64,000 nucleotides of DNA, taken from assembly GCA_016720705.1 (NCBI GenBank), contig JADKKB010000007.1, positions 2,108,001 to 2,172,000 on the forward strand, in the 5' to 3' direction. A program made the translations under genes and the position numbers. Each line of letters opens with the position of its first letter. Positions within the stretch are counted from its first letter, which is position 1. The DNA is from Chloracidobacterium sp. (lineage in GTDB: Bacteria > Acidobacteriota > Blastocatellia > Pyrinomonadales > Pyrinomonadaceae). Below the pieces are notes generated by a model. That model made no database searches. It saw only the letters and a list, made by a program, of their open reading frames with translations, and was not told the origin of the DNA. This document shows positions 16,761 to 26,789 of the stretch, one piece after another.

Positions 16761-18425
16761 ATGAAAGTCACGATCGCGCAGATCAACACCACCAATGGCG
16801 ATATCGCCGGCAACGTTGCGAAGATAGTTGCGGCGATCGAAAAGGCAAAGTCCGATGGCTCGGACCTGGTTGTTTTCCCCGAGGTCGCAACGCACGGATA
16901 CACGTCGCAGGACTGGTTTCAGGACGCCGACATCATCAATGCCTCAGGCGAAGCCCTTGAGACGATCATTGACGCGACAAGCGGTATCACAGCGGTCGTC
17001 GGTACGATCCGCCCAAATGTGGACCGAGACGGCCGCCGACTGTTCAATTCGGCGGCAGTCATTTACGATCGCCAATTGCTCGGATTTGCGGATAAGACCC
17101 TTTTGCCGGAATACGATGTTTTCGACGACCCGCGATATTTCGAACCGTCGGATCATCGACGGATATTTGATATTAACGGCATAAAGCTGGGCGTGGTCGT
17201 CTGTGAGGATTTTTGGAATGACAAGACGTTTTGGAAAGAGCGCTTATACGAGAGCGACCCGACCGACGAGGTGATCGGGATGGGGGCCGATATTATCGTC
17301 TCGGTCAACGCCTCGCCGTACAACAAGGGCAAGATCAAACTCCGCTGCGATATGGTCGCCCACCGGGCCAAACTACAAAAAAAGCCGATCGTATTCGTCA
17401 ATCTGGTCGGCGGCAACGACGGCATCATCTTTGACGGTGCGAGCCTGATAGCTGACGAAGAGGGCGACATCATCCTGCAAGCGACGGCGTTTGAGGAATT
17501 TGTCGAAACGGTCGAACTCGATGTCCACAAGCCGGATGCTCGTGGTATTACAGGCGGCGAGATCGATTCGATCCATCGTGCCCTCGTACTCGGCATTCGC
17601 GACTATGCCGTCAAAAATGGTTTTAAGAAAGCCGTGATCGGACTGTCCGGCGGGATGGATTCGTCACTCGTGGCAGCATTGGCCGCCGAGGCGATCGGGC
17701 CAGACAATTTGCTGTGTGTGATGATGCCTTCGCCTTTTTCGTCGGAGGGCAGCATAAAGGACTCAGAAGAATTGATACGCAATCTCGGTTGCCAAAGCCG
17801 GATCGAATCGATATCCGATACCTTTTACGTCCTGCTGAGGCAGATGAACCTGCACAAGCCGACCAAGGGCGGCGAATCGCTCGCGGCAGAGAATATGCAG
17901 TCACGACTGCGAGGCGTTATCCTGATGGCGATATCCAATGCCGAGGGCCATCTATTGCTCACAACGGGTAACAAGAGCGAGCTTGCGGTCGGCTATTGCA
18001 CGCTCTACGGCGATACTAACGGCGGCCTTGCCGTCCTCGGCGACGTGCTCAAAACCGAGGTCTGGCAGATCGCCCGACAGATCAATAAAAATGCCGGCCG
18101 CGAGGTGATACCCGAGAAGATCATTGACAAAAAACCGTCTGCGGAACTCGCCCCGAACCAGTTTGACCAGGACAGTTTGCCGCCGTATGAAGTGATGGAT
18201 CCGATCCTCAAGATGTACTTTGAGCAAAAGGCATCGCCGGCCGAGATCATCGCCGCCGGCCACGACCCGGAACGCGTCTACTGGATACTCAATAAAGTCG
18301 AGAATCCGGCCAATGAGTTCAAACGCCAGCAGTTGCCGCCGACATTGATAATTTCTAAAAATGCCATCGGTGTCGGTCGCCGCCGGCCGATCACACATAA
18401 ATATCGTCGTCGGTTTGTTCCTTGA
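16761..18425 (+). CDS. nadE: Glutamine-dependent NAD+ synthetase
   Basis: It makes NAD from nicotinic acid adenine dinucleotide, ATP and glutamine. The N-terminal nitrilase-type amidase releases ammonia (Glu41 in VVFPEV, Lys112 in DKTLLPEYDVF, Cys148 in VVCEDFWND). The C-terminal synthetase has the ATP-pyrophosphatase loop GLSGGMDSSLVAAL (about 294-307), then TTGNKSELAVGY and a typical C-terminus. At 554 residues it fits the bacterial two-domain NadE. It has no obvious Shine-Dalgarno sequence and follows the receiver/HATPase gene by 48 bases. Confidence 0.95.
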   Translation: MKVTIAQINTTNGDIAGNVAKIVAAIEKAKSDGSDLVVFPEVATHGYTSQDWFQDADIINASGEALETIIDATSGITAVVGTIRPNVDRDGRRLFNSAAVIYDRQLLGFADKTLLPEYDVFDDPRYFEPSDHRRIFDINGIKLGVVVCEDFWNDKTFWKERLYESDPTDEVIGMGADIIVSVNASPYNKGKIKLRCDMVAHRAKLQKKPIVFVNLVGGNDGIIFDGASLIADEEGDIILQATAFEEFVETVELDVHKPDARGITGGEIDSIHRALVLGIRDYAVKNGFKKAVIGLSGGMDSSLVAALAAEAIGPDNLLCVMMPSPFSSEGSIKDSEELIRNLGCQSRIESISDTFYVLLRQMNLHKPTKGGESLAAENMQSRLRGVILMAISNAEGHLLLTTGNKSELAVGYCTLYGDTNGGLAVLGDVLKTEVWQIARQINKNAGREVIPEKIIDKKPSAELAPNQFDQDSLPPYEVMDPILKMYFEQKASPAEIIAAGHDPERVYWILNKVENPANEFKRQQLPPTLIISKNAIGVGRRRPITHKYRRRFVP

Positions 18426-18507
18426 AAGTTTAATGCAAGTTCGGTATCGGTACTCGTTCAATATTTCGACAGCCTGAAGCTGAAGTTCGATTGAACGGAG
18501 TACTTAT

Positions 18508-19023
18508 ATGTCTAAATTCGATAGTCCGCTGAATGATATCAAGATCGCAAGCCCGTGTTCTGCTGATTGGAACGGGATGTACGGTGACGAACGCAAACGC
18601 TTTTGCGGCGAGTGTAAGCTAAACGTATATAACCTTTCCGGAATGACTAAGAACGAAGCCGAACGGCTTGTGACCAACGCTGAGGGCCGACTCTGTGTCA
18701 GATTCTATCAGCGTGCTGACGGTTCGGTCATAACTGCGGATTGTCCGGTCGGGTGGGCGAGGATCAAGCAGCGTACGCGACTTTATGCAACCGCGGCACT
18801 TTCGTTGGTAATGGCATTGTTTACGGGAGTATTCTTTGTTTCGTTGGTTTCCAAACCGAAACTGACCATGGGCAAACTGATACAACTTGCTACCCCGACG
18901 CCTGCGCATACGATGGGCGCGATCCCCGAAAGGCCGGACTCAAACAGGAGTTCGACCAATAAGGAAAAACCAAATCGCGAGGTAATGGGCGATATTTCAC
19001 CCAATCGCGACCAAGATATCTAA
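18508..19023 (+). CDS. Cys-rich domain membrane protein, unknown function
   Basis: The 171 residues begin with a cysteine-bearing module: IASPCSADWNGM, RFCGECKLNVYNLSGMT, RLCVRFYQRADGSVITADCPVGW. This pattern recurs at the N-terminus of membrane proteins in several environmental phyla. A single membrane helix follows (about 97-117) and then a Pro/Thr/Asn-rich tail (about 130-171). The Cys module would face the cytosol and could bind zinc or act as a redox sensor. Function is unknown. A CGGAG lies 9 bases before the ATG. Confidence 0.75.
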   Translation: MSKFDSPLNDIKIASPCSADWNGMYGDERKRFCGECKLNVYNLSGMTKNEAERLVTNAEGRLCVRFYQRADGSVITADCPVGWARIKQRTRLYATAALSLVMALFTGVFFVSLVSKPKLTMGKLIQLATPTPAHTMGAIPERPDSNRSSTNKEKPNREVMGDISPNRDQDI

Positions 19024-19025
19024 GG

Positions 19026-20144
19026 TCAGTTCTTAACGAAATAACCCTGCCGGGCTCTTACTCGAAGACCCGTTCGGGTCTGCAGTCCGACATCGAGTTT
19101 GATAAATTTATTAAGCGGAAAGTCACCGTCCGAATAGAACTGCAAGAGGTATTGTGACCTAAGCTCATTGCCCAGTTGGCGAAATATGCGTTCCAGGATC
19201 TCGGCATTCTTTCGGCTATTGTTGCCATTTTGGTACTCGTCTTTGGTGTCGATCGGCTGAAATTTTGGAAGGAAAGCCGTGCCGCCCGTATCATCGGCAA
19301 AACGCTGCATATTCTCCTGGCCGAATACACTGATCTGATTCAACTGAAACGAACTGCCCGCCGGATTGATCGAATAGAATACTGTATCCGCGTTCTGCAG
19401 GGCCTTCAGCACGCGAACGCGTTCCTGAGCACTCGCATCATTACGTGATTTGACGGTCAATTGATAAAGTTCCTTGGTCGTGATCGAGTTGATCCTATCG
19501 CCCGCTCGTCGGTAACCGTCCTGGATGGCTTTTGAAATTCGCTTACTATTGGTATCTTCGCCGTCTGAGATGACAACTATTACGCGTCTTGTACCGTCCG
19601 GGGCATTTTTTTGCAGATACTCTGCGGCGGCACCGACGGTATCGTAAAATGCAGTAAACTCCTTAGTCGGCACGATGGCTCTAACCGCCGCCGCCGCCGC
19701 TTCGGCCGAGTTTCTGCCCTGCACGAGGATCGGACTTGCTCCGATAGTAAATATCGTAGCTCGATCGCCGGACCGCATCACTTCTTGTAGAAACTTTGCG
19801 GCCGTGTCCTGCTGAAACTTGAACATCGGACTCGTCGTGGCCGAAATATCAAACAAGAGGGCGATCTCGAGCGGGACATTATCGGCAGTACCGATATTAT
19901 CGATGCTCTGTGGACGGTTCTCTTCCGAAAGGCGAAAGTCGTGGGACTTTAGGCCTAATACCGGCGAGCCGTTTTGATCGGTCACCGATACCGGTACCAC
20001 GACCAGCCTTGATTCGACCTTAATGATGTCATCGTCAGGCGTGGGTGTTGCGGTTGGCGACGGCGTCTGGCCAGCGGCGAGACTCTGGACGGCGCATATA
20101 ACCGCAGTCAGGATCAATGATCTTACGAGCCGATTAGTGAACAT
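19026..20144 (-). CDS. Secreted VWA-domain protein (TIGR03436-like)
   Basis: The start at 20144 gives MFTNRLVRSLILTAVICAV, a signal peptide ending near LAAGQ; a longer ORF begins at 20213. A Pro/Thr spacer precedes VESRLVVVPVSVTDQNGSPVLGLKSHDFRLSEE, the lead-in typical of the acidobacterial VWA family TIGR03436. The von Willebrand A domain has DISATTSP where the metal-binding DxSxS motif is expected (Thr in the fifth place), and VVVISDGEDTN later. The C-terminus RTGLRVRARQGYF is also family-typical. Its role is unknown. It ends 2 bases from the convergent Cys-rich gene. Confidence 0.85.
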   Translation of the reverse strand: MFTNRLVRSLILTAVICAVQSLAAGQTPSPTATPTPDDDIIKVESRLVVVPVSVTDQNGSPVLGLKSHDFRLSEENRPQSIDNIGTADNVPLEIALLFDISATTSPMFKFQQDTAAKFLQEVMRSGDRATIFTIGASPILVQGRNSAEAAAAAVRAIVPTKEFTAFYDTVGAAAEYLQKNAPDGTRRVIVVISDGEDTNSKRISKAIQDGYRRAGDRINSITTKELYQLTVKSRNDASAQERVRVLKALQNADTVFYSINPAGSSFQLNQISVFGQENMQRFADDTGGTAFLPKFQPIDTKDEYQNGNNSRKNAEILERIFRQLGNELRSQYLLQFYSDGDFPLNKFIKLDVGLQTRTGLRVRARQGYFVKN

Positions 20145-20227
20145 TTGGATCTTTGAAAAATGAAGAGGGCGTCTCGAGATATCCGGCACAATTTGCCGGC
20201 TCAAGACGCCCAAATTAAGAGGCCGGT

Positions 20228-21196
20228 CTATTGGTCGTTAGAGTCCGATGCCTGAGCTTTTACCTCGACATTCTGATTGATGCCGCGGCTGACCATTAGC
20301 TTGATCTCGACGCGCCGATTCTGCTTGCGGCCTTCGACAGTCGAGTTGTCTGCGACGGCCTGGAGTTCGCCGTAACCGTACGAGGTGCTCATTCGACGTA
20401 GCGGGATATTGTGGCTTTCGATCAAATAGTCCTTGACCGCCTGAGCACGGCGTTCGCTGAGAGCCTTGTTCTTGCGTGAGTCACCGTCAGCCGAAGCAAA
20501 TCCGGTAACTTCGATCACATAACCCTTGAGTGTGGTCGCGGTCGTCGCAACCTGATCAAGCGAGGCTTTGCCTTCTGCTGAAAGCACTGAACTTCCGACC
20601 TTAAAGTTAACGGTCGCCGTCGTCTGGACGACATAATCGTCTAGATCGGTGATGCGTTTATTTGTAGCATTGACGCCGGCAACGGCAGCATCTGCAGTGT
20701 CCTGAGCAGCCTTGGCTCCGCCCTTAGCGGCATTCGAGATCGCCATTAATTCGTCGATTTGTCCTGATACACGCTGAGCATTTTGCTCGGCAGCGGTCAA
20801 ACGCTCTTCCGCCGGTGCTACACGAGCATCGATCGACTGAGCCGTGGCGAGATTGCTTTTATCGAAGCGAACCTTGGTTGCCGCTAGACTGCCTGACGAA
20901 TCGCCTACGCCCTCGGCCTCGAGATTGAGCCCGCGAACAATGGCACTGACGGGATATTTGTCGCCGCCAAAAAGGCTGTTGTTCTTAACGCTGGCATTGC
21001 CGCTGATCACCACCTTGGTATCAACACCGACAGTGTCGCGAATAACGAAGGTCGTGTCATTTTCTTTCGAAATAACAACACCCTTGATCTTATATTTCTG
21101 ACCGGCAGTTAACGCCCGCAATTGCGCTCCTTGAGCGAAAAGGCTGACCGCACCGATCGAAATAGCAATTGCGAAAACTGATATTCTCTTGAACAT
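20228..21196 (-). CDS. OmpA-family outer membrane protein
   Basis: From ATG 21196 (AAGGAG 7 bases upstream) the protein starts with a signal peptide (FAIAISIGAVSLFAQG). A beta-rich N-terminal domain (about 25-125: KYKIKGVVISKENDTTFVIRDT) follows, then an alanine-rich coiled-coil stretch (about 130-195) and a C-terminal OmpA/MotB peptidoglycan-binding domain. The last has EVTGFASADGDSRKNKALSERRAQAVKDYL, including the Asp and Arg that bind diaminopimelate. It probably tethers the outer membrane to the cell wall. Confidence 0.88.
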   Translation of the reverse strand: MFKRISVFAIAISIGAVSLFAQGAQLRALTAGQKYKIKGVVISKENDTTFVIRDTVGVDTKVVISGNASVKNNSLFGGDKYPVSAIVRGLNLEAEGVGDSSGSLAATKVRFDKSNLATAQSIDARVAPAEERLTAAEQNAQRVSGQIDELMAISNAAKGGAKAAQDTADAAVAGVNATNKRITDLDDYVVQTTATVNFKVGSSVLSAEGKASLDQVATTATTLKGYVIEVTGFASADGDSRKNKALSERRAQAVKDYLIESHNIPLRRMSTSYGYGELQAVADNSTVEGRKQNRRVEIKLMVSRGINQNVEVKAQASDSNDQ

Positions 21197-21536
21197 ATTT
21201 ATCTCCTTGAAAAAAGGCCGCTGATAGAAGATCAACAACGAAGTGTTAGACGCCAATAGGACACGAGGGGTTGTCACTAATCCGAAATTCAATTTTACGA
21301 ACTGTTGAACGGGGAAACCACTCGATCATCAAATACAATAGATAGCCCGAAGCACAGTCACCTGAAGCGTCCCCAAATATCGATCCGTCAAAACGGTCAA
21401 TGCAGTATCCGGGGCTCTATTTCGATAGTTAAACAAATAGAAAGGTCAAAACCAATTCCTAACATTATAACGCACCCGACGCCATAAATGCTACAGCTAT
21501 TTTTTAGCGTCGGAGTGCCGTCACTATTGAGCTTTG
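21197..21536 (-). other. 340-base spacer upstream of the OmpA-like gene
   Basis: No gene is supported. A CCGACGC/GCGTCGG pair (21478-21484 and 21508-21514) encloses 23 bases close to the E2 gene stop, but it has no T tract and its function is unclear. The rest should hold the OmpA-like gene's promoter; I could not pick one with confidence. Confidence 0.3.
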
Positions 21537-23243
21537 TTAATATGCGAAGTTATTCGTTTCGAGGAAATTCTTGAGAAACGCCAAAAATCGTTCGCCATCT
21601 GAGCCATCCACGATCCGGTGGTCATAGGTCAAAGCAAAGTACGCCATCTGTCGGATCGCGATGTAATCATCGCCGTCCGCGGACGTTAAGACCTTGGCCC
21701 GCTTTTCGATCGTTCCGACACAGAGAATGGCCACCTGCGGCTGATTGATGATCGGCGTACCGTAAAGTCCGCCAAAAACGCCCGGATTCGTGATCGTAAA
21801 TGTTCCGCCTTGTACTTCGGCCGGATTGAGCTTCTTGGTCCGGGCCCGGTCAGCGAGATCGTTCGCGGCTATTGCCAGTTGGGAAAGCGAAAGGGTATCG
21901 GCCTGTTTGATCACCGGCACGATCAGCCCCCAATCGAGAGCCACCGCCATCCCGAGGTTGATGTCGCCTTTATAGATGATCTGATCGCCATCGACCTGAC
22001 TGTTAACGATCCGAAATTCGCGTATCGCCGCCGTGACAGCCTGGAATATGAACGGCATAAACGTCAGCTTGGTGCCGAATTTTGCCTGAAAGTCTGCCTG
22101 GTGAGCCGCTCGAAACTTTGCGACGTTGGTCATATCGATCTCGTAAACGCTGGTCACGTGGGCCGACGTCTGCTTTGAGAACGTCATATGCTCAGCGATC
22201 TTCTTACGCATCACTGACATTTTTTCGATCCGGTCATCGACCGTCGCGTGGATCGTCGGCGCCGAGTATGTCGAGGCGGGAGCGGTGGAAACAGTTGCCG
22301 AAACCTTCGGAACCGATTCCTTGACCATCAGATCCTGCGGACTGAGTGCTGCACCGCTTTCGATAAAGGCCATAATGTCGCCTTTAGTGACGCGGCCGCT
22401 AATGCCGGAACCGGCGATACGCGTGATATCAATGCCGTGTTCGCGGGCGATATTGCGGACCAATGGGCTCGACTTTATTTGCCTAAGCTCGTCAAGTGAG
22501 GCGTTGCCGCTGGCTGCCGCAGCCTTAGCCATTACGGGTATAACCTGTGCCGCCGGAGCCTGAACTTCCACTGCGGGGGGCTGAATGCTCGCCGGAGCCA
22601 CTGCGGCAGGTTTTGCGGATGGTGCACCACCGGCCGCGCCGACCAGTGCCAGCACGGAGCCGACCTCGACGGTTTGGCCTTCGTCAACATTGATCGAAAG
22701 TAAAACACCTGCGGCTGGGGAAGGCACTTCGGCATCGACCTTATCGGTCGAGATCTCTAAGAGCGGTTCGTCTTTTTCGATCACGTCACCGACGGCCTTA
22801 AGCCATTTCGACACGGTACCCTCGGTGATCGACTCGCCCATCTGGGGCATTACAACTTCCGAAGCAGCACCTGTCGCGGTAGCTATCGGGGGCTGAATTT
22901 CGGCGACGACCGGAGCAGGCGTTACTTCCGGTTCCGTCTTAACAATGGCGATCGGTTCGGCCTTAGCTTCCGCAGGCGGAGGCGTCACAATAGCACTTGC
23001 CTCGCCCTCGGCACCGATGACGGCGACCACAGTTCCAACCTCAACGGTCTCGCCTTCTTGATGACGTATTTCCAGCAAGGTGCCCGCTCCGGGGCTCGGC
23101 ACTTCGGCATCGACCTTGTCGGTCGAGATCTCGAGCACAGGCTCATCCTTTTCGATCTTGTCACCGACTTGCTTCAACCATTTTGAAACTGTTCCCTCGG
23201 TGATGGATTCGCCCATTTGAGGCATCACGACTTCTAAACTCAT
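21537..23243 (-). CDS. sucB: Dihydrolipoamide acyltransferase (E2) with two lipoyl domains
   Basis: Residues 1-80 and about 128-205 are two lipoyl domains, each with EISTDKVDAEVPSP carrying the lipoylated Lys. Pro/Ala linkers join them to a peripheral-subunit binding domain (about 255-295: SSPLVRNIAREHGIDITRIAGSGISGRVTKGD) and the catalytic core. The core ends ALTYDHRIVDGSDGERFL with the HRxxDG active-site motif. This is the E2 of a 2-oxoacid dehydrogenase complex. The double-lipoyl layout resembles 2-oxoglutarate/branched-chain types, and the exact substrate is not certain. A matching E3 (lpdA) lies at 29450; no E1 is in the window. Confidence 0.88.
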   Translation of the reverse strand: MSLEVVMPQMGESITEGTVSKWLKQVGDKIEKDEPVLEISTDKVDAEVPSPGAGTLLEIRHQEGETVEVGTVVAVIGAEGEASAIVTPPPAEAKAEPIAIVKTEPEVTPAPVVAEIQPPIATATGAASEVVMPQMGESITEGTVSKWLKAVGDVIEKDEPLLEISTDKVDAEVPSPAAGVLLSINVDEGQTVEVGSVLALVGAAGGAPSAKPAAVAPASIQPPAVEVQAPAAQVIPVMAKAAAASGNASLDELRQIKSSPLVRNIAREHGIDITRIAGSGISGRVTKGDIMAFIESGAALSPQDLMVKESVPKVSATVSTAPASTYSAPTIHATVDDRIEKMSVMRKKIAEHMTFSKQTSAHVTSVYEIDMTNVAKFRAAHQADFQAKFGTKLTFMPFIFQAVTAAIREFRIVNSQVDGDQIIYKGDINLGMAVALDWGLIVPVIKQADTLSLSQLAIAANDLADRARTKKLNPAEVQGGTFTITNPGVFGGLYGTPIINQPQVAILCVGTIEKRAKVLTSADGDDYIAIRQMAYFALTYDHRIVDGSDGERFLAFLKNFLETNNFAY

Positions 23244-23370
23244 AAGATCTCCCGATATTTACTTACGCCCGACGGCAAATTCATCAATTGACTAGAATAC
23301 TAGAAAAATTCGGTCTGATAAAATCCGGCACCGGAGAATTGAGTTTGGACCACTCGGCAGTCGGGCGGGG

Positions 23371-23799
23371 TCACGCAGTTCTGTGCCTATGGATAAAATC
23401 AAAAAGCTCATTAATGCCGGCGATCGAAGCCGGTATCAGCACGGTCCGGCCATCTTTACTTTTAATCACGATGTGGTCACGCTGCCGCTCAGTCTCTTTG
23501 CTGACGGTATCTATTTCGCTCCATTTGCACGAGAACTTTCGATACTCTATCCCGTCTTGATAAACCTTGACGAGATTTTTTCGCTGGACGACCCACGAAA
23601 GCATTGTGACGATATATACAAATAAAAAGGCGGTGGCGAGCAAGAAATAGCCGAACTGCTGCCTCATATAGAACGCGAACATCATCGCGATAAAAAAGAG
23701 AAATGACAGCACCGCGACAAACACCGCCCGTTGCAGATATGATGGGTGGATCCCGAAGATGCTGACTAGACGCCCGAGATCATTTGTTGATTGTGCCAT
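23371..23799 (-). CDS. Small two-helix membrane protein, PH-like C-terminus
   Basis: Of 142 residues, two hydrophobic helices (about 25-45 and 50-70) are followed by a beta-rich domain: VYQDGIEYRKFSCKWSEIDTVSKE, DHIVIKSKDGRTVLIPASI. The layout resembles bacterial PH-like membrane proteins (DUF6585-type). No function is known. The gene lies alone between the E2 gene and the divergent S9 peptidase. Confidence 0.6.
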   Translation of the reverse strand: MAQSTNDLGRLVSIFGIHPSYLQRAVFVAVLSFLFFIAMMFAFYMRQQFGYFLLATAFLFVYIVTMLSWVVQRKNLVKVYQDGIEYRKFSCKWSEIDTVSKETERQRDHIVIKSKDGRTVLIPASIAGINELFDFIHRHRTA

Positions 23800-24030
23800 C
23801 GCTATTTCACGGTTTTTCGATGCGGCAAAGTTTTGGCACGCAATGGTTCGACTTCCAAAATATCACGTTTGCAGGCGAATTTGAGCATAGTGCTCAAATG
23901 CAACGGCAAGAATTGTATCTGGATCTTATCAAAGACACCGCCACAGGATGTAATACTCTCGAAAGTTGCTATAAAATGAAAAGGAACAATTTCACCGAAA
24001 CCAAATTTCGTCTGCTCCGTAACAATTAAA

Positions 24031-26208
24031 ATGAAAAAGATCTCGATAGTTGCTCTATTCATCTTCTCTATAGCCATTTCGGCAACGGCTCAAAAAACGG
24101 TATTTACCAATGAGGACTATGCCCGAGCCGAAAGAATGCTCAGTTCCGGCACCGCACCGTTTGTCGACCGCAGCGGTGTCAGGCCGACGTTTTTGCCCGA
24201 TGGGCGTTTTTGGTATCGGGTGATGACCGCCACCGGTAGCGAATATGTCATTGTCGATCCGTCCGACGGTTCGCGCAAGTCGGCGGCAAAACTCGCGGAC
24301 CTTGGCATCACTGCCGCTGCAGGGGCGGGCGGTTTCGGCGGGAGATTCGGCGGCGGCACAGCGGTTTCGTCGCCTGATGGCACAAAACAGGTTTACATAA
24401 AGGAATGGAATCTGTGGGTCAAGGACGTAGCGACCGGCAAAGAGAAACAGTTGACGACTGATGGTGTCAAGGACTTTGGTTATGCTACCGACAATGCCGG
24501 TTGGAAGCACAGCGAACGAGCTATCGTGCTCTGGTCGCCTGATTCCAAAAAGGTTGCGACATTTCAGCAGGATCAACGAAATGTGAGCGATATGTATCTT
24601 GCTTCGACCAATGTCGGGGCACCACGACTCGAAGCGTGGAAATATCCTTTACCGGTGGACAAGGAGATCATCAAGATCCATCGCATTGTGCTAGACGTTG
24701 AGTCCGGCAAAATGATCCGGTTCAAGATGGCACCGGATGACAGACGTGGAACGCTGTGTGACGACATCGCTTGCGACGGTACTTTTGGCGACAACGAATG
24801 GAGCGAGGACGGCTCGTCGCTTGCGTTTGTTTCGAGCTCGCGTGACCACAAATCCGCAAAGTTTCGCATTGCCAATACAGCCACCGGCGATGTCCGAGAG
24901 GTTTTCGAAGAGTCTGTCGCCACCCAATATGAATCCGGTCAGGGCGAAGCTAATTGGAGATATTTTCCGGCAACAAATGAGGCTATTTGGTACTCTGAGC
25001 GTGACGATTGGGGTCATCTATACCTCTATGATCTCGCCACCGGCAAGCCGAAACTGCAGATTACGAAGGGTAATTTCGTCGTCACGCGGATAGTCAAGAT
25101 CGACGATAGATCCAGAACCATATTTTTTGAGGCAAATGGCCGCGAGCAAGGCCGTGACCCATATTTTACGCATTTCTACCGAGTCGGATTTGATGGCAAG
25201 GGAATGGCGTTGCTTACGCCGGATGATGGCACCCATCAGGTAACACTATCGCCCGACGGCAAGTACTTCATCGATTCGTACTCAAAAATGAACGTCGCTC
25301 CGGTAACGGTCCTTCGCGATATGACCGGAAAGTTGGTCACGACCTTAGAAAAAACCGATGTTTCACGTTTGGCAGCAACGGGTTGGAAACCGCCGACACC
25401 GATCACAGTCAAGTCACGCGATGCAAAATGGGATCTATACGGTGTAATGTTTACGCCGACCGATCTGGATCCTGCAAAGAAATATCCGGTAATCAACTAT
25501 ATCTATCCCGGCCCGCAGGGCGGCGGCGTTGGCTCCCGCGCATTTTCAGCTAGCCGTAGCGACCATCAGGCTTTGGCGGAACTGGGGTTTGTCGTAGTCA
25601 TAATCGACGGCACTTGTAACCCTGACCGGTCTAAGTCATTCCACGACGTCTGTTACGGTAATATGGCCGACAACACGCTTGAGGATCAGATCTCCGGGAT
25701 GAAGCAGTTAGCTGCAAAATATCCGTATATGGACCTAGATCGCGTAGGTATTTGGGGACACTCAGGCGGTGGATTTGCGACGGCCGCCGCAATGTTTCGA
25801 TATCCGGATTTCTATAAGGTCGGAATTTCCGAATCGGGCAACCACGAAAACCGCAATTACGAGGATGATTGGGGCGAACGGTACATCGGTCTCGTAGCCG
25901 GAGATAATTATGAAAAGCAGGCAAATCAGAACTATGCCAAGAATCTCAAAGGCAAACTGATGCTCGCTCACGGTGCGATGGACGACAATGTGCCCCCATA
26001 CAACACTTATCTCGTGGTGGATGCCTTGATCAAGGCCAACAAGGATTTTGACCTGGTCATCTTTCCGAATGCCCGCCACGGTTACGGGGGAGATAGTTTT
26101 TATATGATGCGGCGGCGTTGGGACTATTTTGTCAAGAACCTGTTGGGTGCCGAACCGCCAAAGGAATACAAGATCACGCCAAAACCTGATCCGCGAATGG
26201 CACAATAA
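24031..26208 (+). CDS. S9 family peptidase (dipeptidyl peptidase IV-like)
   Basis: The 725-residue protein has a signal peptide (IVALFIFSIAISATAQ) and an N-terminal eight-bladed DPP-IV beta-propeller (about 60-470). A C-terminal alpha/beta-hydrolase has GHSGGG with Ser578 as nucleophile, Asp651 or Asp652 in GAMDDNVPP and His683 in NARHGYGG. The family cleaves dipeptides, often X-Pro, from peptide N-termini in the periplasm or outside. The motif DDWGHLYLYD and the double-Glu region near SERDDWGH fit this family. There is no strong Shine-Dalgarno. Confidence 0.92.
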   Translation: MKKISIVALFIFSIAISATAQKTVFTNEDYARAERMLSSGTAPFVDRSGVRPTFLPDGRFWYRVMTATGSEYVIVDPSDGSRKSAAKLADLGITAAAGAGGFGGRFGGGTAVSSPDGTKQVYIKEWNLWVKDVATGKEKQLTTDGVKDFGYATDNAGWKHSERAIVLWSPDSKKVATFQQDQRNVSDMYLASTNVGAPRLEAWKYPLPVDKEIIKIHRIVLDVESGKMIRFKMAPDDRRGTLCDDIACDGTFGDNEWSEDGSSLAFVSSSRDHKSAKFRIANTATGDVREVFEESVATQYESGQGEANWRYFPATNEAIWYSERDDWGHLYLYDLATGKPKLQITKGNFVVTRIVKIDDRSRTIFFEANGREQGRDPYFTHFYRVGFDGKGMALLTPDDGTHQVTLSPDGKYFIDSYSKMNVAPVTVLRDMTGKLVTTLEKTDVSRLAATGWKPPTPITVKSRDAKWDLYGVMFTPTDLDPAKKYPVINYIYPGPQGGGVGSRAFSASRSDHQALAELGFVVVIIDGTCNPDRSKSFHDVCYGNMADNTLEDQISGMKQLAAKYPYMDLDRVGIWGHSGGGFATAAAMFRYPDFYKVGISESGNHENRNYEDDWGERYIGLVAGDNYEKQANQNYAKNLKGKLMLAHGAMDDNVPPYNTYLVVDALIKANKDFDLVIFPNARHGYGGDSFYMMRRRWDYFVKNLLGAEPPKEYKITPKPDPRMAQ

Positions 26209-26228
26209 TTTTTACTTTTGAATACTCC

Positions 26229-26267
26229 AAGTGCCTCGTCGAACTATTCGGCGGGGCACTTTTCTTT
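26229..26267 (+). terminator. Rho-independent terminator after the S9 peptidase gene
   Basis: A 13-bp stem with two G-U pairs (26229-26241 with 26249-26261) and a 7-base loop is followed by TTCTTTT, 21 bases after the S9 peptidase stop. Confidence 0.75.
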
Positions 26268-26295
26268 TGCGGTCAGAGCGATGATCAGAGAAATT

Positions 26296-26730
26296 TCACC
26301 GATCTTCGAGCTTTTGGGTTTCGTCTTCACTGTTGTCAAATAGTGAAGTATGCGTCGGGAGAGCTTCAGCGGCGCTTGTATTCATTTCAAGCTGGATCTT
26401 TGCGACCGCGTCGCGGGCCTTTTCAATGTCGCGAGCCTGAACTTTCAGAGACAGCACACCTTCATTGTTCGGTATGCCATTCAGCGCGTGCAGCGAACGG
26501 GTACGCACCTCGATCTTGGCATTGCGGCTCAAAAAGCCCTTCTTAAAACTGATGTCGAGAATATCTGCAGTGGACAAACGAGCTTCTTTTATTCCCTCCG
26601 AGATCAAACCGAGTATTTTCTTTTCGAACTCAAGTACGATGCCGGCGGGCGAGAACTTTGCCACGCCATTGACCTGAGCAATGCCGTGACTGGTCTCTGT
26701 CTTAAAAGGAACGCTGATAAAATTGTGCAT
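26296..26730 (-). CDS. Hypothetical protein, beta-rich
   Basis: About 144 residues from ATG 26730 (a TTG at 26742 is also open). The first two thirds read as alternating beta strands (GIAQVNGVAKFSPAGIVLEFEKK, LSTADILDISFKKGFLSRNAKIEVRTRSL), which suggests a PH-like fold. A helix (ARDIEKARDAVAKIQLEMN) and an acidic tail follow. No signal peptide or membrane helix. I do not recognise a family. Confidence 0.55.
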   Translation of the reverse strand: MHNFISVPFKTETSHGIAQVNGVAKFSPAGIVLEFEKKILGLISEGIKEARLSTADILDISFKKGFLSRNAKIEVRTRSLHALNGIPNNEGVLSLKVQARDIEKARDAVAKIQLEMNTSAAEALPTHTSLFDNSEDETQKLEDR

Positions 26731-26789
26731 ACTTGACGTCAAGAACTCGAATGTTGGGAGTGTGTCTGATAACCCAAAGGCCTTACTGG

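Noticed and set aside
21478..21514. CCGACGC/GCGTCGG hairpin after the E2 gene as a terminator
   Set aside because: The loop is 23 bases and no T run follows in the E2 direction.
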